Of a DNA stretch of 64,000 nucleotides, positions 35,536 to 45,222 are shown in pieces. This DNA is from Enterococcus sp. DIV0212c (lineage in GTDB: Bacteria > Bacillota > Bacilli > Lactobacillales > Enterococcaceae). The notes under the pieces are model-generated. The model was given only the letters and a program-made list of their open reading frames with translations, was not told where the DNA came from and ran no database searches. The translations under genes and the position numbers were made by a program. How positions within the stretch are numbered: the stretch's first letter is position 1; every line of letters starts with the position of its first letter. The DNA is taken from the NCBI RefSeq assembly GCF_017377505.1, contig NZ_JAFREN010000029.1:1-64000 (forward strand), written 5' to 3'.

Positions 35536-36547
35536 GATGGAAGTAAATGACGCGTCTACATTAAACGAGGGTTTGACTGAGCGAATCATTATGTTAGATA
35601 TTGGTAGAAAATATTTTTCTTTTGCAGGGATATGCAACATTTTGGAACGGATGGCCACGTATGGTTTCAATTTCTTGCAGTTGCATTTTTCGGAAAATAC
35701 AGGGTTTCGAATCGAATCAGAAAAGTATCCTCAACTCGTTTCAGAAAAGTTTCTGACAAAAGATGAAATAAAAGAGTTAATTCGTTATGCTGAATCTTTA
35801 TCGATCGAAATCATTCCAGATATCGATACACCTGGGCATATGGAGCAGCTCTTAAAGGCACATCCGCAGTGGCAACTAACAGTGGAAGGACTGCAGGGAG
35901 AAACAAGCAAAGTTCCTTCAGCGTTAGATATCACAAACAAAGAGGCTGTAGCATTCGCACTGTCACTATACGACGAATACATGGCACTTTTTACTAATAG
36001 TCGCTATTTTCATATCGGTGCAGATGAGTTTATTGATTTTGATCATATTGAACAGTATCCAAGCTTGGCGGATGAAGGAATAAAAAAATTTGAAGCGTAC
36101 GTTAATATTGTTGCTAACTTTGTGAAATCACATGGTTTTACGCCTAGAGTCTGGAATGATGCGTTTTTTCGAAATGGTAAAACGTCCAATTTGACAAAAG
36201 AAGTCGAGATCACTTATTGGACGAGGTGGCAAAAAGCTATGGCTCCGTTGCAAACATTTTTGGATGAGGGGTATACAGTCATCAATTTTAATGATAATTA
36301 TCTCTATTATGTACTTGGAGAAAATGCTGGGTATACATACCCATCCCAAGAAAAAATAAGACAACAATGGCATCCAAACTTATTTTCTTCGGAGCAACGG
36401 GTTCCGTTTGGAAATCAAAAACAAGTGAAAGGGGCAGCTTTAGCAGTTTGGTGCGATAAACCTGAGGCAAAAACAGAAAAAGAAATCATCATAGAGCTTA
36501 CAAAATTAATGGAAGGATTTTCTTTTCATTTTCATAGAACTAAGTAA
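35528..36547 (+). CDS. GH20 beta-N-acetylhexosaminidase (short, cytoplasmic)
   Basis: About 339 residues. I chose the GTG at 35528 because AAAGGA lies 5 nt before it; the ATG at 35537 is the alternative. Either way the gene overlaps or abuts the kinase stop, so they are coupled. A single TIM barrel carries the catalytic Asp-Glu pair in FHIGADEF (about residue 165), plus PDIDTPGHMEQLL and the closing VKGAALAVWCDKPE. It has no signal peptide and no accessory domains. It removes beta-linked GlcNAc from imported glycans. Confidence 0.92.
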   Translation: MREMEVNDASTLNEGLTERIIMLDIGRKYFSFAGICNILERMATYGFNFLQLHFSENTGFRIESEKYPQLVSEKFLTKDEIKELIRYAESLSIEIIPDIDTPGHMEQLLKAHPQWQLTVEGLQGETSKVPSALDITNKEAVAFALSLYDEYMALFTNSRYFHIGADEFIDFDHIEQYPSLADEGIKKFEAYVNIVANFVKSHGFTPRVWNDAFFRNGKTSNLTKEVEITYWTRWQKAMAPLQTFLDEGYTVINFNDNYLYYVLGENAGYTYPSQEKIRQQWHPNLFSSEQRVPFGNQKQVKGAALAVWCDKPEAKTEKEIIIELTKLMEGFSFHFHRTK

Positions 36548-36550
36548 GTA

Positions 36551-36598
36551 GGCAGCTGAAATAAAATGCGAGAAGCGTGATATTTCAGCTGTCTTTTT
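36551..36598 (+). terminator. Terminator after GH20
   Basis: CAGCTGAAATA pairs with TATTTCAGCTG, followed by a T run. Confidence 0.85.
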
Positions 36599-36666
36599 GG
36601 TAGTGCAAAAACGGAACCTATACTTTTTGATATAAATACTATAATTTGTCTATTTATAACGCGATA

Positions 36667-36680
36667 AGAAAGCGTTAACA
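36667..36680 (+). promoter_or_regulatory. cre site before the GH85 gene
   Basis: AGAAAGCGTTAACA matches 13 of 14 positions of TGWAANCGNTNWCA, indicating CcpA repression of the endoglycosidase. Confidence 0.75.
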
Positions 36681-36740
36681 TTTTATGCAAGAATGAAAAA
36701 ATGCTGAAATTTTAGGCAAATGACTAAGGAGGTTCATTCG

Positions 36741-39491
36741 TTGAAAAGAAAAACTTGGAAAAGTGTATGTTGCTTGTCGAGCACTGTGTTTGTTCTTACG
36801 TTTGGAGCGAGCATGATGTTTAAGTCAACTGTTTACGCAGAGTCATCTGAAGTGAAGGTCAGTCAGAAAACAAACATTCCGTTATTTGATCAAGTACCAG
36901 AATCTACAGCGTTATTTCCAGAAACATTACTTAATTGGAACATGAAAAATGATCCAGATGCGCCGTTCAATGTTTCCAATGTTCCTTTGGCAACTCGGGT
37001 ACAAGGAAAGAAAATGAATGGGGATCAAAGTACAGAGGCTAAAGTATTATCGATTGCAATTGTGAATAGGCATACCAAAGGAACACCATCTCAAGGAGGA
37101 ACAGACAAAGCTGTCTACAATTTTACTAATTGGCAATATGTAGACACGCTTGTTGCGTGGGCAGGCTCTTCCGGCGAAGGGATCATTGTTCCGCCAAGTG
37201 GCGATGTTACGGATTCAGCTCATCGCAACGGCGTGCCAGTGGTTGGGACGGTTTTCTTTCCTCCAGAAGCATATGGGGGAAAAGCTGAGTGGGTTTCACA
37301 ATTTGTGCAAAAGGATCAAAAAGGAAAATTTCCAATGGCGGACAAATTACTAGAAATGTCAGTGGCCTATGGTTTTGATGGCTGGTTTATCAATCAAGAA
37401 ACCAATGTTGATGCACAGACTGCCAGTGCAATGAAAGAATTCATGAGCTATCTACAAGCACGTAAACCTAAAAATCAGCAAGTTATTTGGTATGATTCTA
37501 TGCTTCCGGACGGCCGTGTAGACTGGCAAGGAGCATTGAATGAGCAAAACCAAGGATATTTCCAAGAGGGAAAAAAACGTATTTCAGATAAGATGTTTAT
37601 TGATTTTCGCTGGCAAGGACTCACTTCGTCTAGGGAAAAAGCAACTCAATTGAAACGTGATCCATACGACCTTTTTGCTGGAATCGATGTTCAAGCGAAC
37701 GGTGTAAATAGTCGACGGAAGCCAAGCAGTGTTGTAGGTGAAAATGGTCAGCCGTTGGTTTCTTTAGGTCTTTATTGTCCAGATTGGACGTTGCGAGATG
37801 GTGGTCAATACGATATTGAACGTTATTGGGAAAATGAAAAATTACTTTGGATAAATCCACAAGGGGATCCTCGTGCTGTGGAAAGTTCTAAAAACGAGTG
37901 GCAAGGTATTTCTCGCTATTACGTAGAAAAAACACCCGTTACCAGTCTCCCATTTGTAACGAATTTTAACGTGGGAAATGGGGATGACTTTTATCAAAAT
38001 GGAACCAAAGCGAAAGAAGGAACCTTTAATAATCGTAGTATTCAAGATGTTTTACCGACTTATCGTTGGGTCATCGATAATGAAGAAGGTAACCAACTTG
38101 AAGCAGCAATTAGTTACGATGATGCCTTTAATGGCGGTTCATCGATCAAGTTATCTGGAGCGATGACAGCGGAAAAACAAACCTTTATCAAATTATATGC
38201 ATCCCAATTAAAAGTGAACGCATCAGATACAGCAACAGTAGTGACCAAAGGAGCCAACGAAGCCTCGTTAGTTCTAGAATTAAAAGGGAAGGAACAACCT
38301 CAAATCATTCAAGGGCAACAACAAGCTTTGGCGAATGGTTGGGTCCAAACAACTTATTCTTTAAAAACTGCAAACTGCCAAACTGTGACAGCAATTGGGC
38401 TGAATGTGAAAAAGGCTGAGAGTGGTCCTGCTGAGATTTACTTAGGCCAATTAAAACTTGGTAAAGAAAAGAAAACGCCAGTTAGCGTTGTCAGTAATCT
38501 TGTTTTTTCTGGAAAAACAGTTGTAGATGATTTAACTGAAAGTATTCGAATGAGTTGGGATACCAAAGGAGAAAATACAGCTTCTTACCGCATTTATCGG
38601 GAAGTTTCGGGTCAATTGCAGTTTGAAGGAGAAACAGCAAATCATTCTTATACTGTATTAAATCAAGAGCGAACAGAAGGGAATACAAGTTATCGAGTGA
38701 TTCCGGTCGATCATTATGGTCGAGAAGAGCAAAATAAAGGAGCTTCGGCAATTTATACATTCGAAACATTGAACAAACCGGAGATAGCAGTCAATGCCAG
38801 CAGCACGCTGATTCCAGCGGGAGAAACGATTACCTTGTCAGCGACTGTTTCCAAATCTACGGAAACCGTCAATTGGGAAGTGATTGGAGCAACGCCGCAG
38901 ATAGCATCAGGGAAAGAAGCCGTGTTTTCTTTTACTAAACCAGGTATTTATACAGTAAAAGCAACTGCAGTGAATGCTTCTGGGGAGACCGTGGTTGTTA
39001 AAGAAAACTATCTCCATGTTTATGATCCCAACACCAACATCAAAATAGAAAATCTCTCTACGCTGCCAACAACAACGGCTACTCAAGGTTCTGGTTACAC
39101 GAATGACCGAGAAAGTTATCGCTTTGCTTTGGATGGAGATGTAAAAACAAAGTGGTGTGATAATGCAAATGATAAACCATGGATGATCGCTGATTTAGGT
39201 GCCACAAAAACTATCTCTGGTTTTGAATTATTTCATGCAGGAGCAGGTGGGGAAAGTTCAGAATGGAACACTAGAGACTATGCTATTTCTGTGAGCAATG
39301 ATGGGAATAATTGGACGACGGTTGTTCAACACAGAGGCAATACAGCAGATAACAGCCGTGATGCAATCAGCTTAGTTGAAGCAAGATATGTCAAACTTTC
39401 GTTGGAAAAAGCCGAGCAAAATGGGAAAACGGCTCGGATTTATGATTGGCAGATTATTGGAGTAAATCAAACAGGAATCGTTAAACCATAA
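36741..39491 (+). CDS. Secreted GH85 endo-beta-N-acetylglucosaminidase
   Basis: 916 residues from a TTG 8 nt after AAGGAGG; the ATG at 36720 precedes that site. A signal peptide ends near STVYA. The GH85 barrel spans about residues 90-400, with catalytic Asn and Glu in GWFINQETN (about residue 218). Beta domains follow, then a C-terminal F5/8-type carbohydrate-binding domain (FALDGDVKTKWCDNANDKPWMIADLG). It has no LPXTG or WxL anchor, so it is released. GH85 enzymes cut between the two core GlcNAc residues of N-glycans, freeing the glycan for the importer of this locus. Confidence 0.95.
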   Translation: MKRKTWKSVCCLSSTVFVLTFGASMMFKSTVYAESSEVKVSQKTNIPLFDQVPESTALFPETLLNWNMKNDPDAPFNVSNVPLATRVQGKKMNGDQSTEAKVLSIAIVNRHTKGTPSQGGTDKAVYNFTNWQYVDTLVAWAGSSGEGIIVPPSGDVTDSAHRNGVPVVGTVFFPPEAYGGKAEWVSQFVQKDQKGKFPMADKLLEMSVAYGFDGWFINQETNVDAQTASAMKEFMSYLQARKPKNQQVIWYDSMLPDGRVDWQGALNEQNQGYFQEGKKRISDKMFIDFRWQGLTSSREKATQLKRDPYDLFAGIDVQANGVNSRRKPSSVVGENGQPLVSLGLYCPDWTLRDGGQYDIERYWENEKLLWINPQGDPRAVESSKNEWQGISRYYVEKTPVTSLPFVTNFNVGNGDDFYQNGTKAKEGTFNNRSIQDVLPTYRWVIDNEEGNQLEAAISYDDAFNGGSSIKLSGAMTAEKQTFIKLYASQLKVNASDTATVVTKGANEASLVLELKGKEQPQIIQGQQQALANGWVQTTYSLKTANCQTVTAIGLNVKKAESGPAEIYLGQLKLGKEKKTPVSVVSNLVFSGKTVVDDLTESIRMSWDTKGENTASYRIYREVSGQLQFEGETANHSYTVLNQERTEGNTSYRVIPVDHYGREEQNKGASAIYTFETLNKPEIAVNASSTLIPAGETITLSATVSKSTETVNWEVIGATPQIASGKEAVFSFTKPGIYTVKATAVNASGETVVVKENYLHVYDPNTNIKIENLSTLPTTTATQGSGYTNDRESYRFALDGDVKTKWCDNANDKPWMIADLGATKTISGFELFHAGAGGESSEWNTRDYAISVSNDGNNWTTVVQHRGNTADNSRDAISLVEARYVKLSLEKAEQNGKTARIYDWQIIGVNQTGIVKP

Positions 39492-39513
39492 ATTTAGTAG
39501 ATTTGAGGTGGAA

Positions 39514-39560
39514 CAAAAAAAGGTAGAATGACGCGCAACACGTCCCTTCTACCTTTTTTT
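39514..39560. terminator. Bidirectional terminator
   Basis: AGGTAGAA (39521-39528) pairs with TTCTACCT (39547-39554), with A and T runs outside. It lies between the converging GH85 and add genes. Confidence 0.88.
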
Positions 39561-39572
39561 CGTTTGAACCAA

Positions 39573-40580
39573 TCAATAGCCACTCGTCAATCGCTCATGA
39601 AGAATCTGTTTCTCGCTTTCAGAGATAAAAGCACCATTAACGGCATTATGATTCAATTGTTCCATATCCGCATAGGTAATACCGTACCATTCGTGAAGTT
39701 TCATAAATTCATCTGTTAAAGTTGTATCAGATACAGTTCGATTATCTGTGTTGATACAAATATTAATACCGTTATCCAGAAATAATCGGAAAGGATAATC
39801 TGCCAAGTGAGTAACGGTTTTTGTTTGGAAATTGCTTGTAGGACACATTTCGATTAACGTTCCTTTTTCCTGTAACAATGAAAAATATTCTGGTGTGTCT
39901 TTCAGTGCAATTCCGTGACCGATTCGTTTAGCTCCTAAATGAACCGCGTCCGCAACATTTTTCCCACAACCGCATTCCCCAGCATGGAGCGTTAGAGGGA
40001 TATTCAATTGATTGACTAGTCCTAACGTTTCTTCAAAAGTATAGGGTGGGAAATCTAATTCATTTCCAGCAAGATCAAAACCTACAATCCCGCTTTTTTT
40101 AAATTCTTCAGCTAAATGAACAATTTTTTCGATTTCATTCAGTTCTTCGTGGCGCATGCCGCATAATAGAGCATTACTTTTTACACCAAATTCTTGCTGT
40201 CCTTGCTCAAGACCAGCTAAAACAGCGGTAACTATTTTAGGTAAAGAAAGTCCTTTTTCAGTGTGGAGAGAAGGTGCAAAACGAACTTCGATATAATGGA
40301 TGTTTTCTTCGGCAGCTTGACTGATCACATCGAAAGCAGCAGCTTTTAAAGCTTCCTCAGTTTGAAGACAAGTTAAAACTAAATCAAATCGTTGTAAGTA
40401 GTCAGCCAGGCTTTGACAATCTTTTGGTGCGATCAATTGCTCTTTTAATTGGTCATTATCTGCTGGTAGGGAAATCCCTTGTTTTTCAGCTATTTCTTGT
40501 AATGTTTCTGGACGGATAGAACCATCTAAATGACAATGCAACTCAATTTTAGGTAAAGATTTAACAAGCTCACGCTTCAC
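39573..40580 (-). CDS. add: Adenosine deaminase
   Basis: 335 residues from a GTG with GAGG 8 nt before it. Zinc ligands are the HCH of KIELHCHLDGS (residues 15 and 17), the His in LTLHAGECG and the Asp in NICINTDNRTVSDT. The catalytic Glu is in the HAGE block. It converts adenosine and deoxyadenosine to inosine forms for the phosphorylases downstream in the window. It is transcribed alone, divergent from the channel-like gene. Confidence 0.95.
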   Translation of the reverse strand: MKRELVKSLPKIELHCHLDGSIRPETLQEIAEKQGISLPADNDQLKEQLIAPKDCQSLADYLQRFDLVLTCLQTEEALKAAAFDVISQAAEENIHYIEVRFAPSLHTEKGLSLPKIVTAVLAGLEQGQQEFGVKSNALLCGMRHEELNEIEKIVHLAEEFKKSGIVGFDLAGNELDFPPYTFEETLGLVNQLNIPLTLHAGECGCGKNVADAVHLGAKRIGHGIALKDTPEYFSLLQEKGTLIEMCPTSNFQTKTVTHLADYPFRLFLDNGINICINTDNRTVSDTTLTDEFMKLHEWYGITYADMEQLNHNAVNGAFISESEKQILHERLTSGY

Positions 40581-40751
40581 GGTATCAACCTCGCTTTTTT
40601 ATGGAGTGATGTTGTTGCACTCAATAAGTATTTTGAAGACTTTAACATGCTGAGTGGTCTCTGTCAATAAGAGTAGTTTTTTCAGACGTTTTAAAGTAAA
40701 ATAGTCCAGTAGAAAACGATTATTTTTTGATTGATTATTGGAGGGCTTTTT

Positions 40752-41237
40752 GTGTTAGGAGTAGGACTATTATTTGTAGCAATCACGTTAATCAGCAACG
40801 GCTACTGTGGTTTGGCTGGAGTGGATAAAAAATCTACAGGCTTGATCAATCTATTTACAGGAAGTCTATCGTTTATCATCAATACGATTTATTTATGGCG
40901 AGGTGCCTATTATGATGCTGGAACGGGCTATCTATTTGCATTCACCTATTTAATGGTTGGGATGATTTACGTATTTAACTTAGACATGCGTGTCTATGGA
41001 ATATTTGCTTTGTTTGTTGCGGTAAATACGATTCCAGCAGCTTACATTTCTTACACGGTAGATGGTGATTGGCGCTTTGCTTTAATTTGGTTATCTTGGG
41101 GAATTTTATGGCTGACTGGGTTTATTGAATATGTATTGAAAAAAGAAATTGGCAAACCTGTGCTATATTTTGCGATTTTTGAAGGGATTGTGACTTGCTG
41201 GATTCCGGGGCTTTTGATGCTGACAAATAATTGGTAA
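40752..41237 (+). CDS. AmiS/UreI-family transporter-like membrane protein
   Basis: 161 residues from a GTG 6 nt after GGAGGG; the frame from 40731 starts inside the ribosome site. About six membrane helices with the family start LGVGLLFVAITLISNGYCGL. AmiS/UreI proteins are channels for urea or short amides. No urease or amidase gene lies nearby, so its role here is open; it could carry urea, ammonia or another small neutral solute. Confidence 0.8.
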   Translation: MLGVGLLFVAITLISNGYCGLAGVDKKSTGLINLFTGSLSFIINTIYLWRGAYYDAGTGYLFAFTYLMVGMIYVFNLDMRVYGIFALFVAVNTIPAAYISYTVDGDWRFALIWLSWGILWLTGFIEYVLKKEIGKPVLYFAIFEGIVTCWIPGLLMLTNNW

Positions 41238-41468
41238 AAAACACTTATGAGGCAAAAGCAGCTCTTTTCTGAAATCCCTTCTAGTGTTTCCTTATTAAGG
41301 TCTTGTTTCTTGCATGTGAAGACTTTTTGTCGACATCTTCAGAAAATAAATTGAGGCTAAAATGCAAAGGTATAAAGCGTTTTAGCGGTTACTAGTACAA
41401 CGCTGAGTAAGTTACGCTATTCTATTGTGATTAATTCTGCTAAACTAAAGTCATTCGGTAAGTATTTT

Positions 41469-41482
41469 TGAAAACGTTGACA
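41469..41482 (+). promoter_or_regulatory. Perfect cre site before the LacI regulator
   Basis: TGAAAACGTTGACA matches all 14 positions of TGWAANCGNTNWCA. It may be bound by CcpA, by the LacI protein itself, or by both. The 280-bp gap before the gene holds nothing else clear. Confidence 0.8.
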
Positions 41483-41519
41483 TGGTTGGTAGGTCTTGTC
41501 AATAAAGGGAGAATGAAGT

Positions 41520-42548
41520 ATGAAGTTGACGATTAAAGAAATCGCAGATATGGCAGGTGTATCAGTAACCACAGTGTCTCAAATTATGAATAATAAAGGC
41601 AGCCGCTTCAGTGAACAAACGAGAAAAAAAGTATTGGCTGTTGTTGAAGAATATGATTACAAGCCAGATTATTTTGCTTCCAATATTATCACACGACATT
41701 CAAAGACGATAGGAATGGTCGTCCCTGATGTGACTGATTTTTTCTTTGCTAAAGTGATTGAAGGGGTAGAAACGCATCTGAATTCGTTAGGATATATGAT
41801 TTTACTGTGCAATTCTAAGCATGATGAAGACAAAGCAACGCAGTATGTTACGGAACTTGTTCATCGTTCAGTTGACGGAATTATTTTTGCAACGCCTAAT
41901 ATATTACCGGCCAATCATATTTTGCGGAACAAAAGTAAACGAAAAGTTCCGGTGATTCTTGTTGATCGCGGTATCAATCCTCGTGAAAACGGGCGGCTTA
42001 TTGTGAAAGAATATGAGGGCGCTTACCAAGCAGTCAGTGCCTTGATTGAACAAGGACATCAGCATATTGGTATGTTGACTGAAAATGAGGGTTATTACCA
42101 GCTAACAGAAAGAGTGACCGCTTATCAACATGCCTTAAAAGATCACGATATTCCTGTGAGAGAAAAATACATGTGTAGCGGAGACTTAAATTTAGGTGGC
42201 GGCTACTTAGCGGCTAAAAATGTATTAAAAAATCCGAGGATTACAGCTATTTTTTGTGGAAATGACGAAATGGCGATGGGGGCTTATCAAGCGATCGAAG
42301 AATGTGGCAAGAAAATTCCAGATGATATTTCTGTTATCGGGTTTGATGGCTTGGAAATTTCTGAATATTTAGTACCAGGATTAACGACTGTTTATCAACC
42401 GAGTTTTGATATTGGCTTTTACGCAGCACAATTTTTAGTGGAAGCAATCAACCATCCAGGGAAAAAAATACCGAATAAAATTTTTGATACAACATTTATT
42501 TTAAGAAATAGCACGAAATCGATTGACAAGTTGGTCGATTTGATTTAA
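41520..42548 (+). CDS. LacI-family transcriptional regulator
   Basis: 342 residues. The N-terminal LacI helix-turn-helix (LTIKEIADMAGVSVTTVSQIMNN) and hinge are followed by a periplasmic-binding-protein-like domain resembling RbsR (IGMVVPDVTDFFFAKVIEGVE, VILVDRG, IAIFCGNDEMAMGAYQAIEE-like block, ISVIGFDGLEISEYLVPGLTTV). It is immediately upstream of the pdp operon, whose leader holds two cre/LacI-like sites, so it probably controls nucleoside catabolism with a ribose-like effector. That link is inference. Confidence 0.9.
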   Translation: MKLTIKEIADMAGVSVTTVSQIMNNKGSRFSEQTRKKVLAVVEEYDYKPDYFASNIITRHSKTIGMVVPDVTDFFFAKVIEGVETHLNSLGYMILLCNSKHDEDKATQYVTELVHRSVDGIIFATPNILPANHILRNKSKRKVPVILVDRGINPRENGRLIVKEYEGAYQAVSALIEQGHQHIGMLTENEGYYQLTERVTAYQHALKDHDIPVREKYMCSGDLNLGGGYLAAKNVLKNPRITAIFCGNDEMAMGAYQAIEECGKKIPDDISVIGFDGLEISEYLVPGLTTVYQPSFDIGFYAAQFLVEAINHPGKKIPNKIFDTTFILRNSTKSIDKLVDLI

Positions 42549-42557
42549 TGTTCGTGT

Positions 42558-42590
42558 TATAAGCGGTTACATTTTATGTAAGCGTTAGTA
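42558..42590 (+). promoter_or_regulatory. Two tandem cre/LacI-type sites before pdp
   Basis: TATAAGCGGTTACA (42558-42571, 13 of 14 cre positions) and TGTAAGCGTTAGTA (42577-42590, 12 of 14) lie 19 bp apart. They may bind CcpA or the upstream LacI protein. Confidence 0.6.
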
Positions 42591-42670
42591 AACTGTTTTA
42601 CTAAAAGGTTTTAACCTGAATGATTTTAGTGTATAATACATCCTTGGGGATTGATTCGGAGGAAAAAAGC

Positions 42671-43972
42671 ATGAGAATGGTAGATTTGATCGAGAAAAAA
42701 CGCGATGGACAGGTTTTGACAGACGAAGAAATACAATTCATTATTTCTGGTTACACCAAAGGGGATATTCCGGATTATCAGATGAGTGCGTTTTTGATGA
42801 CTGTTTTTTACAAAGATATGACAGATGAAGAAATTACGACCCTGACACTGGCTATGGCCAACTCAGGTGAAATGATCGATCTTTCATCTATTAAAGGAAT
42901 CAAAGTGGATAAGCATTCAACAGGTGGTGTAGGTGATACAACAACCCTGATTTTAGCTCCTTTAGTTGCCAGTGTTGGCGTAAGTGTGGCTAAAATGTCT
43001 GGAAGAGGACTTGGTTACACAGGTGGCACAATTGATAAATTAGAAGCTATACCAGGTTTTCATGTAGAATTACCAGATGAAGAATTTATTCGTTTAGTCA
43101 ATGAAAGTAATGTAGCGGTTATCGGTCAATCGGGTGATCTAGCTCCAGCCGATAAAAAACTATACGCATTACGTGATGTGACGGCGACAGTTGATTCGAT
43201 TCCATTGATTGCCAGTTCCATTATGAGCAAGAAAATAGCAGCCGGTGCCGATGCAATTGTATTAGATGTAACAACTGGCGAAGGCGCTTTTATGAAAAAT
43301 ATCGACGAAGCACGCCGCTTAGCTGAAACAATGGTTCGGATCGGTCGTTTAGCTAATCGTCAGACAATGGCCGTGATTTCTGACATGTCTCAGCCATTAG
43401 GTGAAGCGATCGGTAACAGTTTGGAAGTTGTTGAAGCAATCGAAACACTGCAAGGTAAAGGCCCAGAAGATTTAATGGAAATGTGCTATATCTTAGGTAG
43501 TCAGATGGTTGTTTTAGCGAAAAAAGCTGACACATTAGAAGAAGCTAGAGCGATGTTGAAAGACGCTTTAGAAACAGGCAAAGCATTAGCTAAATTCCGT
43601 GAAATGATCAGTAATCAAGGTGGAGACGCCAGTATCATTGATCAGCCCGAGAGCTTATTGACAGCCAAGTATCAAATAGAATTACCTGCAAAAACATCAG
43701 GTGTCGTACAGAAAATTGTTGCAAATGAAGTTGGTATTGCAGCGATGATTTTAGGGGCAGGACGTGCAACTAAAGATGACTCGATCGATCATGCAGTAGG
43801 CATCAAGCTTCATAAAAAAGTTGGCATGCCTGTAGAATCTGGTGATTCATTATTGACTATTTATTCAAATTCAGACTCAATTGAAGACGTAAAAGAACTT
43901 TTATATAAAAATATCGAAATCGGCAGTTTCGCAACTGAACCTGAGTTGATTCATGATATAATAACAGCATAA
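42671..43972 (+). CDS. pdp: Pyrimidine-nucleoside phosphorylase
   Basis: 433 residues from the ATG at 42671 (GGAGG upstream); the longer frame from 42620 lacks a site. The phosphate-binding signature is [19 protein letters not shown], with [23 protein letters not shown] and a C-terminal alpha/beta domain. It splits uridine, deoxyuridine and thymidine to base and (deoxy)ribose 1-phosphate. First gene of the pdp-deoC-cdd-transporter operon. Confidence 0.96.
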   Translation: MRMVDLIEKKRDGQVLTDEEIQFIISGYTKGDIPDYQMSAFLMTVFYKDMTDEEITTLTLAMANSGEMIDLSSIKGIKVDKHSTGGVGDTTTLILAPLVASVGVSVAKMSGRGLGYTGGTIDKLEAIPGFHVELPDEEFIRLVNESNVAVIGQSGDLAPADKKLYALRDVTATVDSIPLIASSIMSKKIAAGADAIVLDVTTGEGAFMKNIDEARRLAETMVRIGRLANRQTMAVISDMSQPLGEAIGNSLEVVEAIETLQGKGPEDLMEMCYILGSQMVVLAKKADTLEEARAMLKDALETGKALAKFREMISNQGGDASIIDQPESLLTAKYQIELPAKTSGVVQKIVANEVGIAAMILGAGRATKDDSIDHAVGIKLHKKVGMPVESGDSLLTIYSNSDSIEDVKELLYKNIEIGSFATEPELIHDIITA

Positions 43973-43989
43973 AGGATGTGTAAAAAATA

Positions 43990-44652
43990 ATGGAATTAAA
44001 TCAAATGATTGACCACACTATTTTGAAAGCAGATGCACAGGAAGAAGATATTTTACGAATTATTGAAGAAGCCAAGAAATATGAATTCTTCTCAGTTTGT
44101 ATCAATCCATGTTGGGTTGCCTTAGCAAAAGAACACTTAGCTGGAACATCTGTGGATGTTTGTACAGTAATTGGTTTTCCTTTAGGAGCTAATACATCAG
44201 AGGTGAAAGCATACGAAGCAACAGATGCGATCAACAATGGTGCAACAGAAGTCGATATGGTCATTAATGTCGGCGCTTTAAAATCTAAGCAATATAAAAA
44301 AGTTTTAAAAGATATTCAAGCGGTCGTTGATGCAGCAAAAGGCAAAGCCTTAGTCAAAGTAATCATCGAAACAGCTTTACTAACAGATGAAGAAAAAATC
44401 AAAGTTTGTGAATTAGCAAAAGAAGCAGGTGCAGATTTTGTTAAAACATCAACTGGTTTTTCAACAGGCGGCGCCACAGTTGCAGACGTTAAATTAATGC
44501 GTGAAACAGTTGGCCCAGATATGGGTGTCAAAGCTTCAGGTGGTATCCATAATGAAGCAGAAGCAAAAGCCATGATCGATGCAGGCGCTACACGCATCGG
44601 AACAAGTGCTGGAGTTGCAATCATGGAAGGCGCTACAGGAACAGGCTATTAA
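43990..44652 (+). CDS. deoC: Deoxyribose-phosphate aldolase
   Basis: 220 residues, the usual length. Schiff-base Lys in [12 protein letters not shown], a second conserved Lys in [17 protein letters not shown], and the C-terminal [10 protein letters not shown]. It cleaves deoxyribose 5-phosphate to acetaldehyde and glyceraldehyde 3-phosphate. It lies 17 nt after pdp. Confidence 0.97.
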   Translation: MELNQMIDHTILKADAQEEDILRIIEEAKKYEFFSVCINPCWVALAKEHLAGTSVDVCTVIGFPLGANTSEVKAYEATDAINNGATEVDMVINVGALKSKQYKKVLKDIQAVVDAAKGKALVKVIIETALLTDEEKIKVCELAKEAGADFVKTSTGFSTGGATVADVKLMRETVGPDMGVKASGGIHNEAEAKAMIDAGATRIGTSAGVAIMEGATGTGY

Positions 44653-44676
44653 TCTAATGAAGAAAGTGGCGGACAA

Positions 44677-45072
44677 ATGACAGCAAAACAAGAATGGATC
44701 ACTATCGCAGATAATGCGTTAGCCAAAGCGTATGTACCTTACTCTCACTTTCCAGTGGGGGCGTGTCTAGTGACAAAAGCAGGCAATACTTACCAAGGCG
44801 TCAATATTGAAAATGCGTCATATGGATTGACGAATTGTGCAGAACGGACGGCAATATTCAAAGCTGTTTCAGAAGGCGAGCATGAGTTTCAACATCTAGT
44901 CATTACAGGGAAAACACCTGAACCGATATCTCCGTGTGGTGCTTGTCGACAAGTAATGGCTGAGTTTTGTGCGCCTGATATGCCTGTCACATTAGTTGGT
45001 GAACATGGTGTTACAAAAGAAACGACAGTAGGAGAATTACTGCCTTACGCGTTTACTGAAAAAGATCTATGA
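44677..45072 (+). CDS. cdd: Cytidine deaminase
   Basis: 131 residues, the short tetrameric form. Zinc ligands and the catalytic Glu lie in NCAERTAIFKA, with PCGACRQVMAEF supplying the other Cys pair; the N-terminal YVPYSHFPVGA is also conserved. It deaminates cytidine and deoxycytidine to feed Pdp. It follows deoC by 24 nt. Confidence 0.97.
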   Translation: MTAKQEWITIADNALAKAYVPYSHFPVGACLVTKAGNTYQGVNIENASYGLTNCAERTAIFKAVSEGEHEFQHLVITGKTPEPISPCGACRQVMAEFCAPDMPVTLVGEHGVTKETTVGELLPYAFTEKDL

Positions 45073-45152
45073 GATCTAGCTACATGAACCAAATCTCTCG
45101 CCAGATAGACAAAATGCCTTGATACAAGGCGAATGAAGAGAGCGTTGGTTCA
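45072..45152. repeat. Intergenic hairpin element, possible dispersed repeat
   Basis: Three nested stems: TGAACCAA (45085-45092) with TTGGTTCA (45145-45152), CTCTC with GAGAG, and GCCTT with AAGGC. It begins GATCTAGCTACATGAA at the cdd stop codon. A related left half lies at 10140-10181, before guaA. It has no T run, so it is not an obvious terminator and the operon may read through it. Confidence 0.6.
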
Positions 45153-45222
45153 ATTATTATCTTGTTTCATTCAGTCATCCGGCTGTTGAAAATATAAAAC
45201 TATTTTAGGGGGCTTTACAGAG

